Below, piece after piece: positions 1 through 10,677 of a stretch of 64,000 nt of DNA. The DNA comes from Pseudomonas citrullilanati (GTDB lineage: Bacteria > Pseudomonadota > Gammaproteobacteria > Pseudomonadales > Pseudomonadaceae). The notes beneath the pieces were generated by a model. It searched no databases and was not told where the DNA came from. It was given only the letters and a program-made list of their open reading frames with translations. How positions within the stretch are numbered: the stretch's first letter is position 1; every line of letters begins with the position of its first letter. The DNA lies in assembly GCF_030580855.1 (NCBI RefSeq), contig NZ_JAUQOP010000019.1:34246-98245 (forward strand). Direction: 5' to 3'. A program made the position numbers and the translations under genes.

Positions 1-618
1 CAACGCAAGGCCATCGACGAGGTCATCAGCCTGACCGAAGGCCTGCCTGCCGACCTGTCCGGCATGCTGCGGGCACTGGTGGACTTGTGCGGGGGGCGAG
101 AAGTATTGGCGGCTGCCCGCGAGCGCCTGGCCCATGCGCCGGCACCGGTACTGGCGGCGCTGGACGACCTGCTGGCGATTGCCGAGCGCTTGTCGGTGCG
201 TTTCCCGGACCTGCCCCTGTATTTCGACCTGGGTGAGTTGCGCGGTTATCACTACCACACCGGCGTCGTGTTCGCCGTATTCGTACCGGGCGTCGGCCAG
301 TCCATCGCCCAGGGCGGTCGCTACGACGACATCGGTGCCGACTTCGGTCGTGCCCGTCCGGCGACCGGTTTCTCTACCGATTTGAAAACCCTGGTGACCC
401 TGGGGCGTGCTGAAGTCGAGCTACCGTCTGGCGGTATCTGGATGCCTGACAGTACGGATGCGGCACTCTGGCAGTTGGTCTGCCAGTTGCGCGGCGAGGG
501 TCAGCGTGTCGTCCAGGCCTTGCCTGGGCAACCTGTGGCCGCCGCCCGTGAAGCGGACTGCGACCGGCAATTGATTCAGCAGAATGGGCTTTGGCAAGTA
601 TTGCCGCTGGCTTCTTGA
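1..618 (+). CDS. hisZ: ATP phosphoribosyltransferase regulatory subunit HisZ (3' part)
   Basis: The reading frame is open from base 1, so the gene is cut at its 5' end by the window edge and about 205 C-terminal residues are present. The visible part has the class II histidyl-tRNA synthetase-like fold seen in HisZ, with [15 protein letters not shown] and a GGRYDD motif followed by ATGFSTDL. HisZ is a catalytically dead HisRS paralogue that partners the short form of HisG in the first step of histidine synthesis. It sits 54 bp before purA on the same strand, an order conserved in Pseudomonas. HisZ rather than HisS is supported by the short C-terminal end with no anticodon-binding domain and by the purA neighbour. 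Confidence 0.9.
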   Translation, partial: QRKAIDEVISLTEGLPADLSGMLRALVDLCGGREVLAAARERLAHAPAPVLAALDDLLAIAERLSVRFPDLPLYFDLGELRGYHYHTGVVFAVFVPGVGQSIAQGGRYDDIGADFGRARPATGFSTDLKTLVTLGRAEVELPSGGIWMPDSTDAALWQLVCQLRGEGQRVVQALPGQPVAAAREADCDRQLIQQNGLWQVLPLAS

Positions 619-1965
<1,347 letters not shown>

Positions 1966-1986
1966 TAAGTCGTTGATGTAAAAAGC

Positions 1987-2010
1987 AAAGGACCCTCATT
2001 TGGGTCCTTT
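1987..2010 (+). terminator. Rho-independent terminator after purA
   Basis: A perfect nine-base stem (AAAGGACCC at 1987-1995, GGGTCCTTT at 2002-2010) with a six-base loop lies 21 bp after the purA stop and ends in a T-rich arm. It separates purA from the chemoreceptor gene. Confidence 0.88.
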
Positions 2011-2114
2011 GTCGTTTCGGCTGCCGAGCGGCATGACACTTGCTACGCAACTCCATTACAGGCAACTCTTGACGAGTGCCATCAATTTAATGGCGTTTGG
2101 TAGAGGGATTTCAC

Positions 2115-4049
2115 GTGTCGGCCGTTCTCTCACTGTTACAAAGCCGTTTATTACGGCCCGTGTTCGTTACCCTCGGTATCGCCCTTTTGGTGCAGGTGCT
2201 GGTGGCCGTCGCGCTGACTCGAAGCACTGTCACGGCGCTGGAAGCCGATCTCGGTGCGCGTTTGGGTGCAGACAGCCAGAAACTTTCGGCAGAGCTGGAG
2301 CAGGCCGGGCGTGAAGTCACGTCGAGCCTGGATAGCCTGTCCGCCAGCACGCGGCAGCGGCTGAATGCCGGCTTGTCCGCGCGGCTGAAGGACGAGCAGG
2401 CCCAGTTGCGTGGGGCGCTGGAGAAAGACTTGCGCGATTCCGCCAATGATATGGCGCAACTGCTGGCTTCCGTCGCGCCCCGCGCCATGTGGGACAGTGA
2501 CGTGCCGACCCTTTCCGAATTCGCCCGTCGGGCCCAGCGCAATCCCAATGTGCTGTTCGTCATCTATGACGACGCCGCCGGTGAGCACCTGACGCGCTAT
2601 CTGAACCGGGAAAACCCGGTCAACAAGGCGTTGCTGGAAAAAGGCAAGGGTGAGCGGGCGCTGGACAAGGTCCTGGATGCGGCGAAGAACGATCCATCGG
2701 TTTATTACCTCGAAGCTTCGATCAACCCCAATGGCGTGGAAATCGGCAAGGTATTGATGGGGGTTTCCACCGCTTCGGTTGAAACCGACCTCAAGGCCCT
2801 GGACCAGCGCTTCTCGGCGTTGATCGCCAGCAGCGACCAGTTGGTGGGCGACAGCCTCAAGGGGGCTGCCGCCGACAGTGCGAGCGCGATGCGCGGTCGC
2901 CTGCAATCGGCGCAGGCCACGGCCACGCAAATGCAGACCAACACGTCCGGCGCCGTGCAGGAGGCGGCGGGCACCTTGCGCTGGCGCATCGGCCTCGGCC
3001 TGGCCCTGGTGGGCGCTGGCGTCCTGTTGCTGTTGGCCGTGGTGCTGGGGCGTCGGGTGGTCAATCGCCTGAAGCTGCTGATCGCGGCGATGAACGACCT
3101 GGCGGCGGGCGAGGGCGACCTGACCAAGCGCGTGCAAATCAACAGCAAGGACGAGATCGGCGACATGGCCTCGGCGGTCAATCGCTTCGTGGACAAGTTG
3201 CAACCCATCGTGCGGGAGGCGGGAGATGTTGCCCAGCGAACCGGCGTGGAAATCGGCGCGATGACCTTGCGCAACTCCGGCGCCGATGCGGCCGCCGGGA
3301 TGCAGCGTGATGAAGTGGCCGAGAGTCTGCGGGCGCTGTCGCAAATGGCCGACGAAGCCCAATCGGAAAGCCAGGCGATGCAGGCAGCCTTGCAGCAGGT
3401 GGCGGAGATTCGCCAGGCCACGGACGAAACCACGCGCACGTCGGCCAAGGTCAGTGGCTTGATCGAGGCGCTGGCCGGGCAAGTGGACACCGGCGCGAAA
3501 GTGATCGAGCGGCTGGCGCAGCAGAGCGAGCAGATCGAAGTGGTGCTGACCGTGATCCATGGCATTGCCGAGCAGACCAACCTGCTGGCCTTGAACGCCG
3601 CCATCGAAGCGGCGCGAGCCGGCGAGACCGGGCGCGGGTTTGCGGTGGTGGCGGATGAAGTGCGGGCGTTGGCGAGCAAGACCCAGAGTTCGACGGGGGA
3701 CATCCAGGCGCACATCGTGGCCCTCCAGCAGGGCGCTCGCGAGGCCGTGGCGGCGATTGGCCTGGCGGGGCGCCAGGCCAGCGAGGGTTTGCTGGTCCTG
3801 CGTGACAGTGCGCGCTTGCAGCAGACGGTGCAGACGTCGGTGGAGCAGGTGCATGCGGCGATTGGCCTGGCGACCCAGGCGGCGGCTCATCAGGCCCAGG
3901 GGGCGCAGGCGGTGCGCGGGCGGGTGGAGACCATTCACGTCCAGGCTGAGAAAGCGGCCCAGGCGGTGGTCGAGACGACGGCCAGTGGCAAGGTGTTGGA
4001 CAGCCTGGCGGCGCAGTTGAAGGCCAGCCTGGGGCAGTTCCGAGCCTGA
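2115..4049 (+). CDS. Methyl-accepting chemotaxis protein
   Basis: This is an inner-membrane chemoreceptor of about 644 aa. A transmembrane helix near residues 13-38 is followed by a periplasmic ligand-binding region of roughly 250 residues, a second helix near 290-312, a HAMP linker ([13 protein letters not shown]), and the cytoplasmic signalling hairpin. The hairpin tip near residues 485-522 carries the hallmark [19 protein letters not shown] and [12 protein letters not shown] stretches. It should signal through CheA/CheW; the ligand cannot be told from sequence. GTG at 2115 is preferred because AGAGGGA (2102-2108) lies six bases upstream; a TTG at 2097 is also in frame. No C-terminal CheR-binding pentapeptide was seen. 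Confidence 0.92.
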   Translation: MSAVLSLLQSRLLRPVFVTLGIALLVQVLVAVALTRSTVTALEADLGARLGADSQKLSAELEQAGREVTSSLDSLSASTRQRLNAGLSARLKDEQAQLRGALEKDLRDSANDMAQLLASVAPRAMWDSDVPTLSEFARRAQRNPNVLFVIYDDAAGEHLTRYLNRENPVNKALLEKGKGERALDKVLDAAKNDPSVYYLEASINPNGVEIGKVLMGVSTASVETDLKALDQRFSALIASSDQLVGDSLKGAAADSASAMRGRLQSAQATATQMQTNTSGAVQEAAGTLRWRIGLGLALVGAGVLLLLAVVLGRRVVNRLKLLIAAMNDLAAGEGDLTKRVQINSKDEIGDMASAVNRFVDKLQPIVREAGDVAQRTGVEIGAMTLRNSGADAAAGMQRDEVAESLRALSQMADEAQSESQAMQAALQQVAEIRQATDETTRTSAKVSGLIEALAGQVDTGAKVIERLAQQSEQIEVVLTVIHGIAEQTNLLALNAAIEAARAGETGRGFAVVADEVRALASKTQSSTGDIQAHIVALQQGAREAVAAIGLAGRQASEGLLVLRDSARLQQTVQTSVEQVHAAIGLATQAAAHQAQGAQAVRGRVETIHVQAEKAAQAVVETTASGKVLDSLAAQLKASLGQFRA

Positions 4050-4070
4050 TCGGGCGGCTGGGTTGACCTG

Positions 4071-4147
4071 ATCGCGAGCAGGCTCGCTCCCACATGGATC
4101 GCATCGAACAGCGTTCCACCGTGGGGGCGAGCCTGCGCACGATAGCG
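4071..4147. repeat. REP/REPIN palindromic pair
   Basis: Inverted copies of the Pseudomonas REP core (ATCGCGAGCAGGCTCGCTCCCAC and a degenerate GTGGGGGCGAGCCTGCGCACGATAG) lie between the chemoreceptor gene and the tRNA genes. The right-hand copy is decayed. Confidence 0.75.
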
Positions 4148-4183
4148 ATTCCAGCGACTCGGATATGTCCAGGGCCGAAACGC

Positions 4184-4207
4184 AAAAACCCGCTTTCGCG
4201 GGTTTTT
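4184..4207 (-). terminator. Terminator of downstream tRNA-Leu
   Basis: AAAAACCCGC, TTTC, GCGGGTTTTT form a perfect ten-base hairpin that, read on the minus strand, follows the tRNA-Leu at 4243-4329 and ends in a T-run. Confidence 0.85.
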
Positions 4208-4242
4208 GTGAGGTCCAAGGTCTTCAACCTTGAATCTTGAAT

Positions 4243-4329
4243 TGGTGCCCAGAAGAAGACTCGAACTTCCACGACCTTGCGGTCACCAGCACCTGAAGCT
4301 GGCGTGTCTACCAATTTCACCATCTGGGC
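4243..4329 (-). tRNA. tRNA-Leu (anticodon CAG), copy 2
   Basis: The 87-nt minus-strand sequence folds as a class II tRNA. It has acceptor GCCCAGA paired with TCTGGGC, an anticodon stem CCAGC/GCTGG enclosing TTCAGGT (anticodon CAG, reading CUG), a long variable arm, a T loop (GTTCGAGTC) and encoded CCA. It is identical to the copy at 4507-4593. Confidence 0.97.
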
Positions 4330-4363
4330 AGCATCTTCAGCGTTGCCGCTGTTGATGTGGCGC

Positions 4364-4392
4364 ACTATACGGAGCGCGTTTTGATCTGTAAA
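4364..4392 (-). promoter_or_regulatory. Sigma-70 promoter of tRNA-Leu copy 2
   Basis: Read on the minus strand, TTTACA (4387-4392) and TATAGT (4364-4369) are separated by 17 bases, about 35 bp upstream of the mature tRNA. The same promoter, with almost the same flanks, precedes the other copy. Confidence 0.8.
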
Positions 4393-4446
4393 CCCCTGTT
4401 TTTGTTTTAGTAATTGCCTGGTGAATTTTCTGGGGCGCAGAAATGC

Positions 4447-4470
4447 AAAAACCCGCTTTCGCGGGTTTCT
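4447..4470 (-). terminator. Terminator of tRNA-Leu copy 1
   Basis: A hairpin almost identical to that at 4184-4207 (ACCCGC, TTTC, GCGGGT core) sits downstream of the tRNA at 4507-4593 and ends in T-rich sequence on the minus strand. Each tRNA therefore appears to be its own transcription unit. Confidence 0.82.
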
Positions 4471-4506
4471 GTAAAGCTGGCAGATCGTTGATCGGCTGCT
4501 TGAAAT

Positions 4507-4593
4507 TGGTGCCCAGAAGAAGACTCGAACTTCCACGACCTTGCGGTCACCAGCACCTGAAGCTGGCGTGTCTACCAATTTCACCATCTGGGC
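4507..4593 (-). tRNA. tRNA-Leu (anticodon CAG), copy 1
   Basis: This 87-nt class II tRNA has anticodon loop TTCAGGT (CAG), acceptor GCCCAGA/TCTGGGC and encoded CCA. It is identical to the copy 264 bp away and has its own promoter and terminator. Confidence 0.97.
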
Positions 4594-4629
4594 AGTATCG
4601 GCAACGTGTGTGCGTCGTCGATGGCGCGC

Positions 4630-4658
4630 ACTATACGGAGCGTGTTTTTAACTGTAAA
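4630..4658 (-). promoter_or_regulatory. Sigma-70 promoter of tRNA-Leu copy 1
   Basis: On the minus strand TTTACA (4653-4658), 17 bases, then TATAGT (4630-4635) gives near-consensus -35 and -10 boxes just upstream of the tRNA. The GCGCG bases after the -10 box resemble a stable-RNA discriminator. Confidence 0.82.
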
Positions 4659-4820
4659 CCCCTCTTGGTAAAAAAACCTGGAAATTTCACGAGCGGCGCG
4701 ATCCAGGGCTCCGGTGGAGGGTCTAACGACTTCGGAAACAGGATTCAGTTGCCTGAAATTTCCCGTTTCATTAAGCCTATGCCAAACTAACCCGCATATA
4801 GACAAGGTGAAAACTCTCTA

Positions 4821-7406
4821 ATGGCCGATTGGCAGTCCCTCGATCCCGAGGCCGCTCGTGAAGCGGAAAAATATGAAAACCCTATTCCTAGCCGCGAACT
4901 GATCCTGGCGCACCTCGCCGATCGGGGCTCGCCCGCCAGCCGCGAGCAATTGGTCGAAGAATTCGGCCTGACCACCGAGGACCAGCTCGAAGCCCTGCGC
5001 CGTCGCTTGCGCGCCATGGAGCGCGACGCCCAGCTGATCTACACCCGCCGCGGCACTTACGCGCCGGTGGACAAGCTCGACCTGATCCTGGGGCGCATTG
5101 CCGGTCACCGCGATGGCTTCGGCTTCCTGATCCCGGACGACGGCAGCGACGACCTGTTCATGAGCCCTGCGCAGATGCGCCTAGTGTTCGACGGCGATCG
5201 GGCCCTGGCCCGGGTGTCCGGCCTGGATCGGCGTGGTCGTCGTGAAGGCGTGATCGTCGAGGTGGTCTCCCGTGCCCACGAAAGCATCGTCGGCCGCTAT
5301 TTCGAGGAAGGCGGCATCGGTTTCGTCGTCGCGGACAACCCGAAAATCCAGCAGGAAGTGCTGGTCACCCCGGGCCGCAATGCCGACGCCAAGGTCGGCC
5401 AGTTCGTCGAGGTGAAGATCACCCACTGGCCAACCCCGCGCTTCCAGCCCCAAGGGGACGTGGTGGAAGTGGTCGGCAACTACATGGCGCCGGGCATGGA
5501 GATCGATGTCGCCCTGCGTACCTATGACATCCCGCACGTCTGGCCCGATGCGGTCATGAAGGAAGCTGCCAAGCTCAAGCCGGAAGTCGAGGAGAAGGAC
5601 AAGGAAAAGCGCATCGACCTGCGCCACCTGCCGTTCGTCACCATCGACGGCGAGGATGCCCGGGACTTCGACGACGCGGTCTACTGCGAAGCCCGGCCCG
5701 GCAAGCTGCGCCTGTTCTCCGGCGGCTGGAAGCTGTACGTGGCGATCGCCGACGTTTCCAGCTACGTGAAGCTCGGTTCGGCGCTGGACGCCGAAGCCCA
5801 GGTACGCGGCAACTCGGTGTACTTCCCGGAACGCGTCGTGCCGATGTTGCCTGAGCAGTTGTCCAACGGCCTGTGCTCGCTCAACCCGCACGTCGATCGC
5901 CTGGCCATGGTCTGCGAGATGACCATCTCCAAGTCCGGCGAAATGACCGACTACTGCTTCTACGAAGCGGTGATCCATTCTCACGCGCGCCTGACCTACA
6001 ACAAGGTCAGCGCGATGCTGGAGACACCGAAGCTGGCCGAATCGCGCAAGCTGCGTGGCGAATACAGCGAGGTACTGCCGGACCTCAAGCAGCTCTATGC
6101 GTTGTACAAGGTGCTGCTGGCGGCGCGCCACGTGCGCGGTGCGATCGATTTCGAGACCCAGGAAACCCGGATCATCTTCGGTTCCGAGCGCAAGATCGCC
6201 GAAATCCGCCCGACGGTTCGCAACGATGCGCACAAGCTGATCGAGGAATGCATGCTGGCGGCCAACGTCGCCACCGCCGAGTTCCTGAAGAAGCACGAGA
6301 TTCCTGCGCTGTACCGGGTCCACGATGGCCCGCCGCCGGAGCGCCTGGAAAAGCTGCGGGCGTTCCTCGGTGAGCTCGGCCTGTCCCTGCACAAGGGCAA
6401 GGAAGGCCCGACGCCGAAGGATTACCAGGCCCTGCTGGCCAGCATCAAGGATCGTCCGGATTTCCACCTGATCCAGACCGTGATGCTGCGTTCGTTGAGC
6501 CAGGCGGTGTACAGCGCCGATAACCAGGGCCACTTCGGCCTGAATTACGAAGCCTACACCCACTTCACCTCGCCGATCCGCCGCTACCCCGACCTGCTTA
6601 CGCACCGGGCCATCCGCAGCGTGATCCATTCGAAGATGAACACCCCGCACGTCAAGCGTGCCGGTGCGATGACGATTCCGAAGGCGCGCATCTATCCGTA
6701 CGACGAAGCGGCGCTCGAACAGCTCGGCGAGCAATGCTCGATGAGTGAGCGCCGTGCCGACGAAGCGACCCGCGACGTGGTGAACTGGCTCAAGTGCGAG
6801 TACATGAAGGATCGCGTCGGCGAGTCGTTCCCGGGGGTGATCACTGCCGTGACCGGTTTCGGCCTGTTCGTCGAGCTGACCGATATCTACGTCGAGGGCC
6901 TGGTGCACGTCACCGCGCTGCCGGGCGACTACTACCACTTCGACCCTGTGCATCACCGCCTGGCGGGCGAGCGCACCGGTCGCAGCTTCCGCCTGGGCGA
7001 TACGGTCGAAGTCCGGGTCATGCGCGTCGATCTCGACGAGCGCAAGATCGACTTCGAGATGGCCGAGAAAACCATCAGCGCGCCGATCGGCCGCAAGAAG
7101 CGAGGTGCCGAAACGCCCGCGCCTGCCGCCAAGGCTGCCGAGCCGGCGTCGTCCAGGGCCGGGCGCGGTTCGGCCAAGGAAAAAGCCAGCGACGCCTATC
7201 GTCCGAGCGATGCGGCGGCGAAGAATGCCGAGGTGCGCAAAAGTCGCGAAATGAAGCAGGCGTTGCTGGCCGAAGCGAAGAGCGGCGGTAAAGCGACATC
7301 GGGCAAGGCCGCCAGCAAACCGAGCAAGCACCGTAAAGGCCCGCCGAAAGCGGGCTCGGCCCCGGCCAAGAGCGGCGGGGCGCGTAAACCCAAGGCCAAG
7401 TCATGA
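4821..7406 (+). CDS. rnr: Ribonuclease R
   Basis: This 3'-to-5' processive exoribonuclease degrades structured RNA and is involved in mRNA, rRNA and tmRNA quality control. The 861-aa product has an N-terminal winged-helix region (residues 20-75), a cold-shock-like OB domain starting near LDLILGRIAGHRDGFGF, and an RNB catalytic domain with the acidic GEDARDFDDAVY cluster near residues 276-287. An S1 domain (about 665-745) and a Lys/Ala-rich basic tail of over 100 residues follow, typical of Pseudomonas RNase R. The stop overlaps the rlmB start by four bases (ATGA), so the two are cotranscribed. Confidence 0.96.
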   Translation: MADWQSLDPEAAREAEKYENPIPSRELILAHLADRGSPASREQLVEEFGLTTEDQLEALRRRLRAMERDAQLIYTRRGTYAPVDKLDLILGRIAGHRDGFGFLIPDDGSDDLFMSPAQMRLVFDGDRALARVSGLDRRGRREGVIVEVVSRAHESIVGRYFEEGGIGFVVADNPKIQQEVLVTPGRNADAKVGQFVEVKITHWPTPRFQPQGDVVEVVGNYMAPGMEIDVALRTYDIPHVWPDAVMKEAAKLKPEVEEKDKEKRIDLRHLPFVTIDGEDARDFDDAVYCEARPGKLRLFSGGWKLYVAIADVSSYVKLGSALDAEAQVRGNSVYFPERVVPMLPEQLSNGLCSLNPHVDRLAMVCEMTISKSGEMTDYCFYEAVIHSHARLTYNKVSAMLETPKLAESRKLRGEYSEVLPDLKQLYALYKVLLAARHVRGAIDFETQETRIIFGSERKIAEIRPTVRNDAHKLIEECMLAANVATAEFLKKHEIPALYRVHDGPPPERLEKLRAFLGELGLSLHKGKEGPTPKDYQALLASIKDRPDFHLIQTVMLRSLSQAVYSADNQGHFGLNYEAYTHFTSPIRRYPDLLTHRAIRSVIHSKMNTPHVKRAGAMTIPKARIYPYDEAALEQLGEQCSMSERRADEATRDVVNWLKCEYMKDRVGESFPGVITAVTGFGLFVELTDIYVEGLVHVTALPGDYYHFDPVHHRLAGERTGRSFRLGDTVEVRVMRVDLDERKIDFEMAEKTISAPIGRKKRGAETPAPAAKAAEPASSRAGRGSAKEKASDAYRPSDAAAKNAEVRKSREMKQALLAEAKSGGKATSGKAASKPSKHRKGPPKAGSAPAKSGGARKPKAKS

Positions 7407-8161
7407 GTCAGTTGGAAAAGATCTACGGCGTGCATGCCGTGGAAGCGCTGTTGCGTCACCACCCCAAGCGGGTCAAGCAGATCTGGCTGGCGGAAAGCCG
7501 CAGCGAGCCCCGGGTGCAGACCCTGGTCGAGCTGGCCAACGAAAACCGCGTGGCGGTCGGCCAGGCCGAGCGGCGCGAGATGGACGCCTGGGTCGAAGGT
7601 GTTCACCAGGGCGTGGTAGCCGAGGTCAGCCCGAGCCAGGTCTGGGGCGAGGCGATGCTCGAAGAGCTGCTCGATCGCACCGAGGGCGCGCCACTGTTGC
7701 TCGTCCTGGACGGCGTGACCGACCCGCATAACCTCGGCGCCTGCCTGCGTTCGGCGGATGCGGCCGGGGCGCTGGCGGTGATCGTGCCCAAGGACAAGTC
7801 GGCCACGTTGACCCCCGCGGTACGGAAAGTCGCCTGTGGCGCCGCGGAGGTGATTCCGCTGGTGGCCGTGACCAACCTGGCACGCACCCTGGAGAAACTC
7901 CAGCAGCGTGGCCTGTGGGTGGTCGGTACGGCGGGCGAGGCCGAGCAGGACCTGTACCAGCAGGACCTCACCGGCCCGACGATCCTGATCATGGGCGCCG
8001 AGGGCAAGGGCATGCGCCGGCTGACCCGCGAGCATTGCGACTACCTGGTGAAGTTGCCGATGGCCGGTAGCGTCAGCAGCCTCAACGTCTCGGTCGCGAC
8101 CGGCGTGTGCCTGTTCGAAGCGCTGCGCCAGCGTAGCGTCAAGGCGGCTGCGAAGAAGTAG
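7403..8161 (+). CDS. rlmB: 23S rRNA (guanosine-2'-O-)-methyltransferase RlmB
   Basis: This SPOUT-fold enzyme uses SAM to methylate the 2'-OH of G2251 (E. coli numbering) in the 23S rRNA P loop. The 252-aa product has an N-terminal substrate-binding domain (SQLEKIYGVHAVEALL) and the SpoU motifs: LDGVTDPHNLGACLRSADAAG, then IMGAEGKGMRRL near residues 195-206, then SVSSLNVSVATGVCLFE near 221-236. It is translationally coupled to rnr, the same arrangement as in other gammaproteobacteria. Confidence 0.96.
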   Translation: MSQLEKIYGVHAVEALLRHHPKRVKQIWLAESRSEPRVQTLVELANENRVAVGQAERREMDAWVEGVHQGVVAEVSPSQVWGEAMLEELLDRTEGAPLLLVLDGVTDPHNLGACLRSADAAGALAVIVPKDKSATLTPAVRKVACGAAEVIPLVAVTNLARTLEKLQQRGLWVVGTAGEAEQDLYQQDLTGPTILIMGAEGKGMRRLTREHCDYLVKLPMAGSVSSLNVSVATGVCLFEALRQRSVKAAAKK

Positions 8162-8178
8162 GCTCCAGGCAAGTCCCA

Positions 8179-8265
8179 GTGGGAGCGAGCCTGCTCGCGA
8201 TAACGGTGAATCAGTGACAGCGATGTCGACTGGCACGCCGCTATCGCGAGCAAGCTCGCTCCCAC
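8179..8265. repeat. REPIN (inverted REP pair)
   Basis: GTGGGAGCGAGCCTGCTCGCGATA and its inverted partner ending GAGCAAGCTCGCTCCCAC enclose a spacer of about 40 bp downstream of rlmB. This fits the P. fluorescens-type REP doublet. Confidence 0.85.
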
Positions 8266-8317
8266 ATTGGTTTTGTATGGGATGAAAGCTGGGTTGTTCA
8301 AATAATCACCAATTGCC

Positions 8318-8346
8318 TTGCGCCGCCCCCGACCCTTCTCTACAAT
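8318..8346 (+). promoter_or_regulatory. Sigma-70 promoter of the rpsF operon
   Basis: TTGCGC (8318-8323), 17 bases, TACAAT (8341-8346) lies about 120 bp before rpsF. This would leave a long 5' leader, consistent with the autogenous leader control known for S6:S18 operons. No leader structure was verified here. Confidence 0.65.
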
Positions 8347-8464
8347 TGCGCCCCTTGCTGTGATGGCAGGCACTTATGTGTCTAGCGTCCACAAGTCCAT
8401 AAGTGTCATTCACTCCTTGTCTGACCGTTTTTGAGCGGCAGGCTACAACCCGTAAGGAGCATTC

Positions 8465-8893
8465 ATGCGTCATTACGAAATCATCTTTTTGGTCCACCCG
8501 GATCAAAGCGAGCAAGTCGGCGGCATGGTTGAGCGTTACACCAAGCTGATCGAAGAAGACGGCGGCAAAATCCACCGTCTGGAAGACTGGGGCCGTCGTC
8601 AACTGGCCTATGCAATCAACAATGTTCACAAGGCTCACTACGTGATGCTGAACGTTGAGTGCACCGGCAAGGCCCTGGCCGAGCTGGAAGACAACTTCCG
8701 CTACAACGATGCAGTGATCCGTAACCTGGTCATCCGTCGCGAAGAAGCCGTTACCGGCCAATCCGAGATGCTCAAGGCTGAAGAAAACCGCAGTGAGCGC
8801 CGTGAGCGTCGCGACCGTCCTGAGCACTCTGACAGCGCCGATGGCGATGACAGCGATAGCGACAGCGACAACAGCGATAACGCTGACGAGTAA
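8465..8893 (+). CDS. rpsF: 30S ribosomal protein S6
   Basis: This small-subunit protein heterodimerises with S18 on the platform. The 142-aa sequence starts [18 protein letters not shown] and contains the [10 protein letters not shown] motif of the family. Its C-terminus is a long acidic Asp/Ser repeat tail ([12 protein letters not shown]), as in other pseudomonads; in E. coli S6 the tail receives post-translational glutamates. TAAGGAG lies seven bases upstream of the ATG. It is the first gene of rpsF-rpsR-(membrane gene)-rplI. Confidence 0.97.
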   Translation: MRHYEIIFLVHPDQSEQVGGMVERYTKLIEEDGGKIHRLEDWGRRQLAYAINNVHKAHYVMLNVECTGKALAELEDNFRYNDAVIRNLVIRREEAVTGQSEMLKAEENRSERRERRDRPEHSDSADGDDSDSDSDNSDNADE

Positions 8894-8921
8894 TCCACGG
8901 ACCTTTTAAGGAGCCAATCAC

Positions 8922-9152
8922 ATGGCACGTTTCTTCCGTCGTCGTAAATTCTGCCGCTTCACCGCTGAAGACGTGAAAGAGATCGACTACAAAGATCTCA
9001 ACACCCTGAAAGCCTACGTATCCGAGACCGGCAAAATCGTTCCAAGCCGTATCACCGGTACCAAAGCTCGTTATCAGCGTCAGCTGGCCACCGCTATCAA
9101 GCGCGCCCGCTTCCTGGCCCTGCTGGCCTACACCGACAGCCACGGCCGCTGA
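8922..9152 (+). CDS. rpsR: 30S ribosomal protein S18
   Basis: The 76-aa product starts [25 protein letters not shown] and includes [22 protein letters not shown], the S18 signature for binding 16S rRNA with S6. AAGGAG lies upstream of the ATG. It is 28 bp downstream of rpsF and belongs to the same operon. Confidence 0.97.
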
Positions 9153-9188
9153 GACCGGGCAGTCGACGAGTAGTAAGGGATTGAATGC

Positions 9189-10079
9189 ATGCGCGCCTTA
9201 GCTGACTTCATCATGCGGGGACGTGTGCAGGCCACGCTGGTCGTGGCCGGATCCGCGGCATTGCCGCTGTTGTTCTGGTTGAGTGCCGCCGCTGGAGCCC
9301 TTGTGCTCCTGCGGCGCGGTTCGGACGCCTTGAGCGTCCTGGGTATCGGGTTGTTGTCGGCGTTGGTGAGCTGGCACTTCCTGAAGGACCCGACGACACT
9401 CCTGGTGTTGCTCGGGGCTTGTGGCCTGGCGTTGGTTCTGCGCGCCGGGCATACCTGGAACCGCGTGCTGCTGTGCAGCGTGGCCGTGGGGTTGTTGTGT
9501 GCGGTGAGCCTGGGAACTGTGTTCAGTTCCATCATCGAATCACTGGCGCAGACGTTCAAGGACGTGTTGCCGCTGGCGATGGGTGGGGTCTACGAGACAT
9601 TCTCGGCAGACCAGAAGGCGTTTGTCACGGCCATGACTGCTCCGCTGATGATCATTTCGATAGCGTCTTCGTTGCAGGTCTTTAGCGTGCTGTGCCTGAT
9701 ACTTGGGCGCTATTGGCAAGCTTCGTTGTACAACCCCGGGGGATTCGGCCGCGAGTTTCGCGCCATCCGGTTCCCCAAAGGCGTGGCGCTGTCACTGCTG
9801 GCCGTCATGTGTGTGGCTCCGTTCTTCGGGCTGCATGCACTGATCCTGTTGCCGCTGTGCAGTGTGCCGCTGATCTTCGCCGGCCTGGCCCTGGTTCATG
9901 GGCTGGTGGCGCAGAAGCGACTGGCCAGTTTCTGGCTGGTGGGGATGTACGTGACGTTGTTTCCTTTCATGCACTTGCTCGGTCCGTTGCTCGTGGTCAT
10001 GGCCATCGTCGACAGCCTGATTGATTTTCGCGGTCGTATGGCGTCGAAAGACGCCGACAACGCGAACGGTGAAGGTTAA
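9189..10079 (+). CDS. DUF2232-like multi-pass membrane protein
   Basis: This 296-aa, very hydrophobic protein has about eight predicted membrane segments, for example residues 15-38, 45-65, 68-85, 95-115, 150-180, 205-225 and 255-280, and a short polar C-terminal tail. No catalytic motif is visible. It lies inside the ribosomal operon between rpsR and rplI. By position and hydrophobic profile it fits the DUF2232/YybS family, which in Bacillus also lies near rplI; this assignment is inference. Function is unknown. The start is ATG at 9189 behind AAGGGATTG. Confidence 0.75.
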   Translation: MRALADFIMRGRVQATLVVAGSAALPLLFWLSAAAGALVLLRRGSDALSVLGIGLLSALVSWHFLKDPTTLLVLLGACGLALVLRAGHTWNRVLLCSVAVGLLCAVSLGTVFSSIIESLAQTFKDVLPLAMGGVYETFSADQKAFVTAMTAPLMIISIASSLQVFSVLCLILGRYWQASLYNPGGFGREFRAIRFPKGVALSLLAVMCVAPFFGLHALILLPLCSVPLIFAGLALVHGLVAQKRLASFWLVGMYVTLFPFMHLLGPLLVVMAIVDSLIDFRGRMASKDADNANGEG

Positions 10080-10097
10080 AAGTTAGAGGATTTTCAC

Positions 10098-10544
10098 ATG
10101 CAACTGATCCTTCTGGAAAAAATCGCCAACCTGGGCAACCTGGGCGACAAAGTAAACGTTAAGGCCGGCTACGGTCGTAACTACCTGCTGCCTTTCGGCA
10201 AGGCCACCGCGGCGACCGCTGCCAACCTGGCTGCGTTCGAAGAGCGTCGCGCCGAGCTGGAAAAAGCCGCCGCAGACCGTAAGGCATCGGCTGAAAGCCG
10301 TGCTGCCCAACTGGCCGAGCTGGAAGTGACCATCACTGCCACCGCTGGCGACGAAGGCAAGCTGTTCGGTTCGATCGGTACTCACGACATCGCTGACGCA
10401 CTGACCGCCTCCGGCGTTGAAGTCGCGAAAAGCGAAGTTCGTCTGCCGAACGGCACCATCCGCAACGTAGGTGAATTCGACGTCGCCGTGCACCTGCACG
10501 CTGAAGTTGAAGCCACCGTACGCGTTGTCGTGGTAGCAGCCTAA
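10098..10544 (+). CDS. rplI: 50S ribosomal protein L9
   Basis: The product of 148 aa starts [19 protein letters not shown] and carries the L9 N-domain [13 protein letters not shown] signature. A long charged connecting helix (residues 45-75) and a C-terminal rRNA-binding domain with GKLFGSIG follow. L9 binds near the L1 stalk and helps limit frameshifting. It lies 18 bp after the membrane gene, closes the ribosomal operon and is followed by a terminator. Confidence 0.97.
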   Translation: MQLILLEKIANLGNLGDKVNVKAGYGRNYLLPFGKATAATAANLAAFEERRAELEKAAADRKASAESRAAQLAELEVTITATAGDEGKLFGSIGTHDIADALTASGVEVAKSEVRLPNGTIRNVGEFDVAVHLHAEVEATVRVVVVAA

Positions 10545-10589
10545 GCAATACCTGTCGGCTGGCACCCTCGGGTACTAGCCGGTAACATC

Positions 10590-10618
10590 GGGCACGATCC
10601 TGTCTACAGGTCGTGCCC
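10590..10618 (+). terminator. Rho-independent terminator after rplI
   Basis: GGGCACGA (10590-10597) pairs with TCGTGCCC (10611-10618), with an inner CCTGT/ACAGG stem and one bulge. It is followed by TTTGTCTTT and ends the rpsF-rplI transcript before dnaB. Confidence 0.85.
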
Positions 10619-10677
10619 TTTGTCTTTCTGCAAGACCGGATTTTCATCACCCCTGCGTTTCCAAGAATCAAGTGGCC

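Noticed and set aside
5181..7331. 716-codon open frame antisense to rnr
   Set aside because: High-GC shadow frame with no plausible ribosome-binding site or domain; RNase R in the sense frame has all its motifs.
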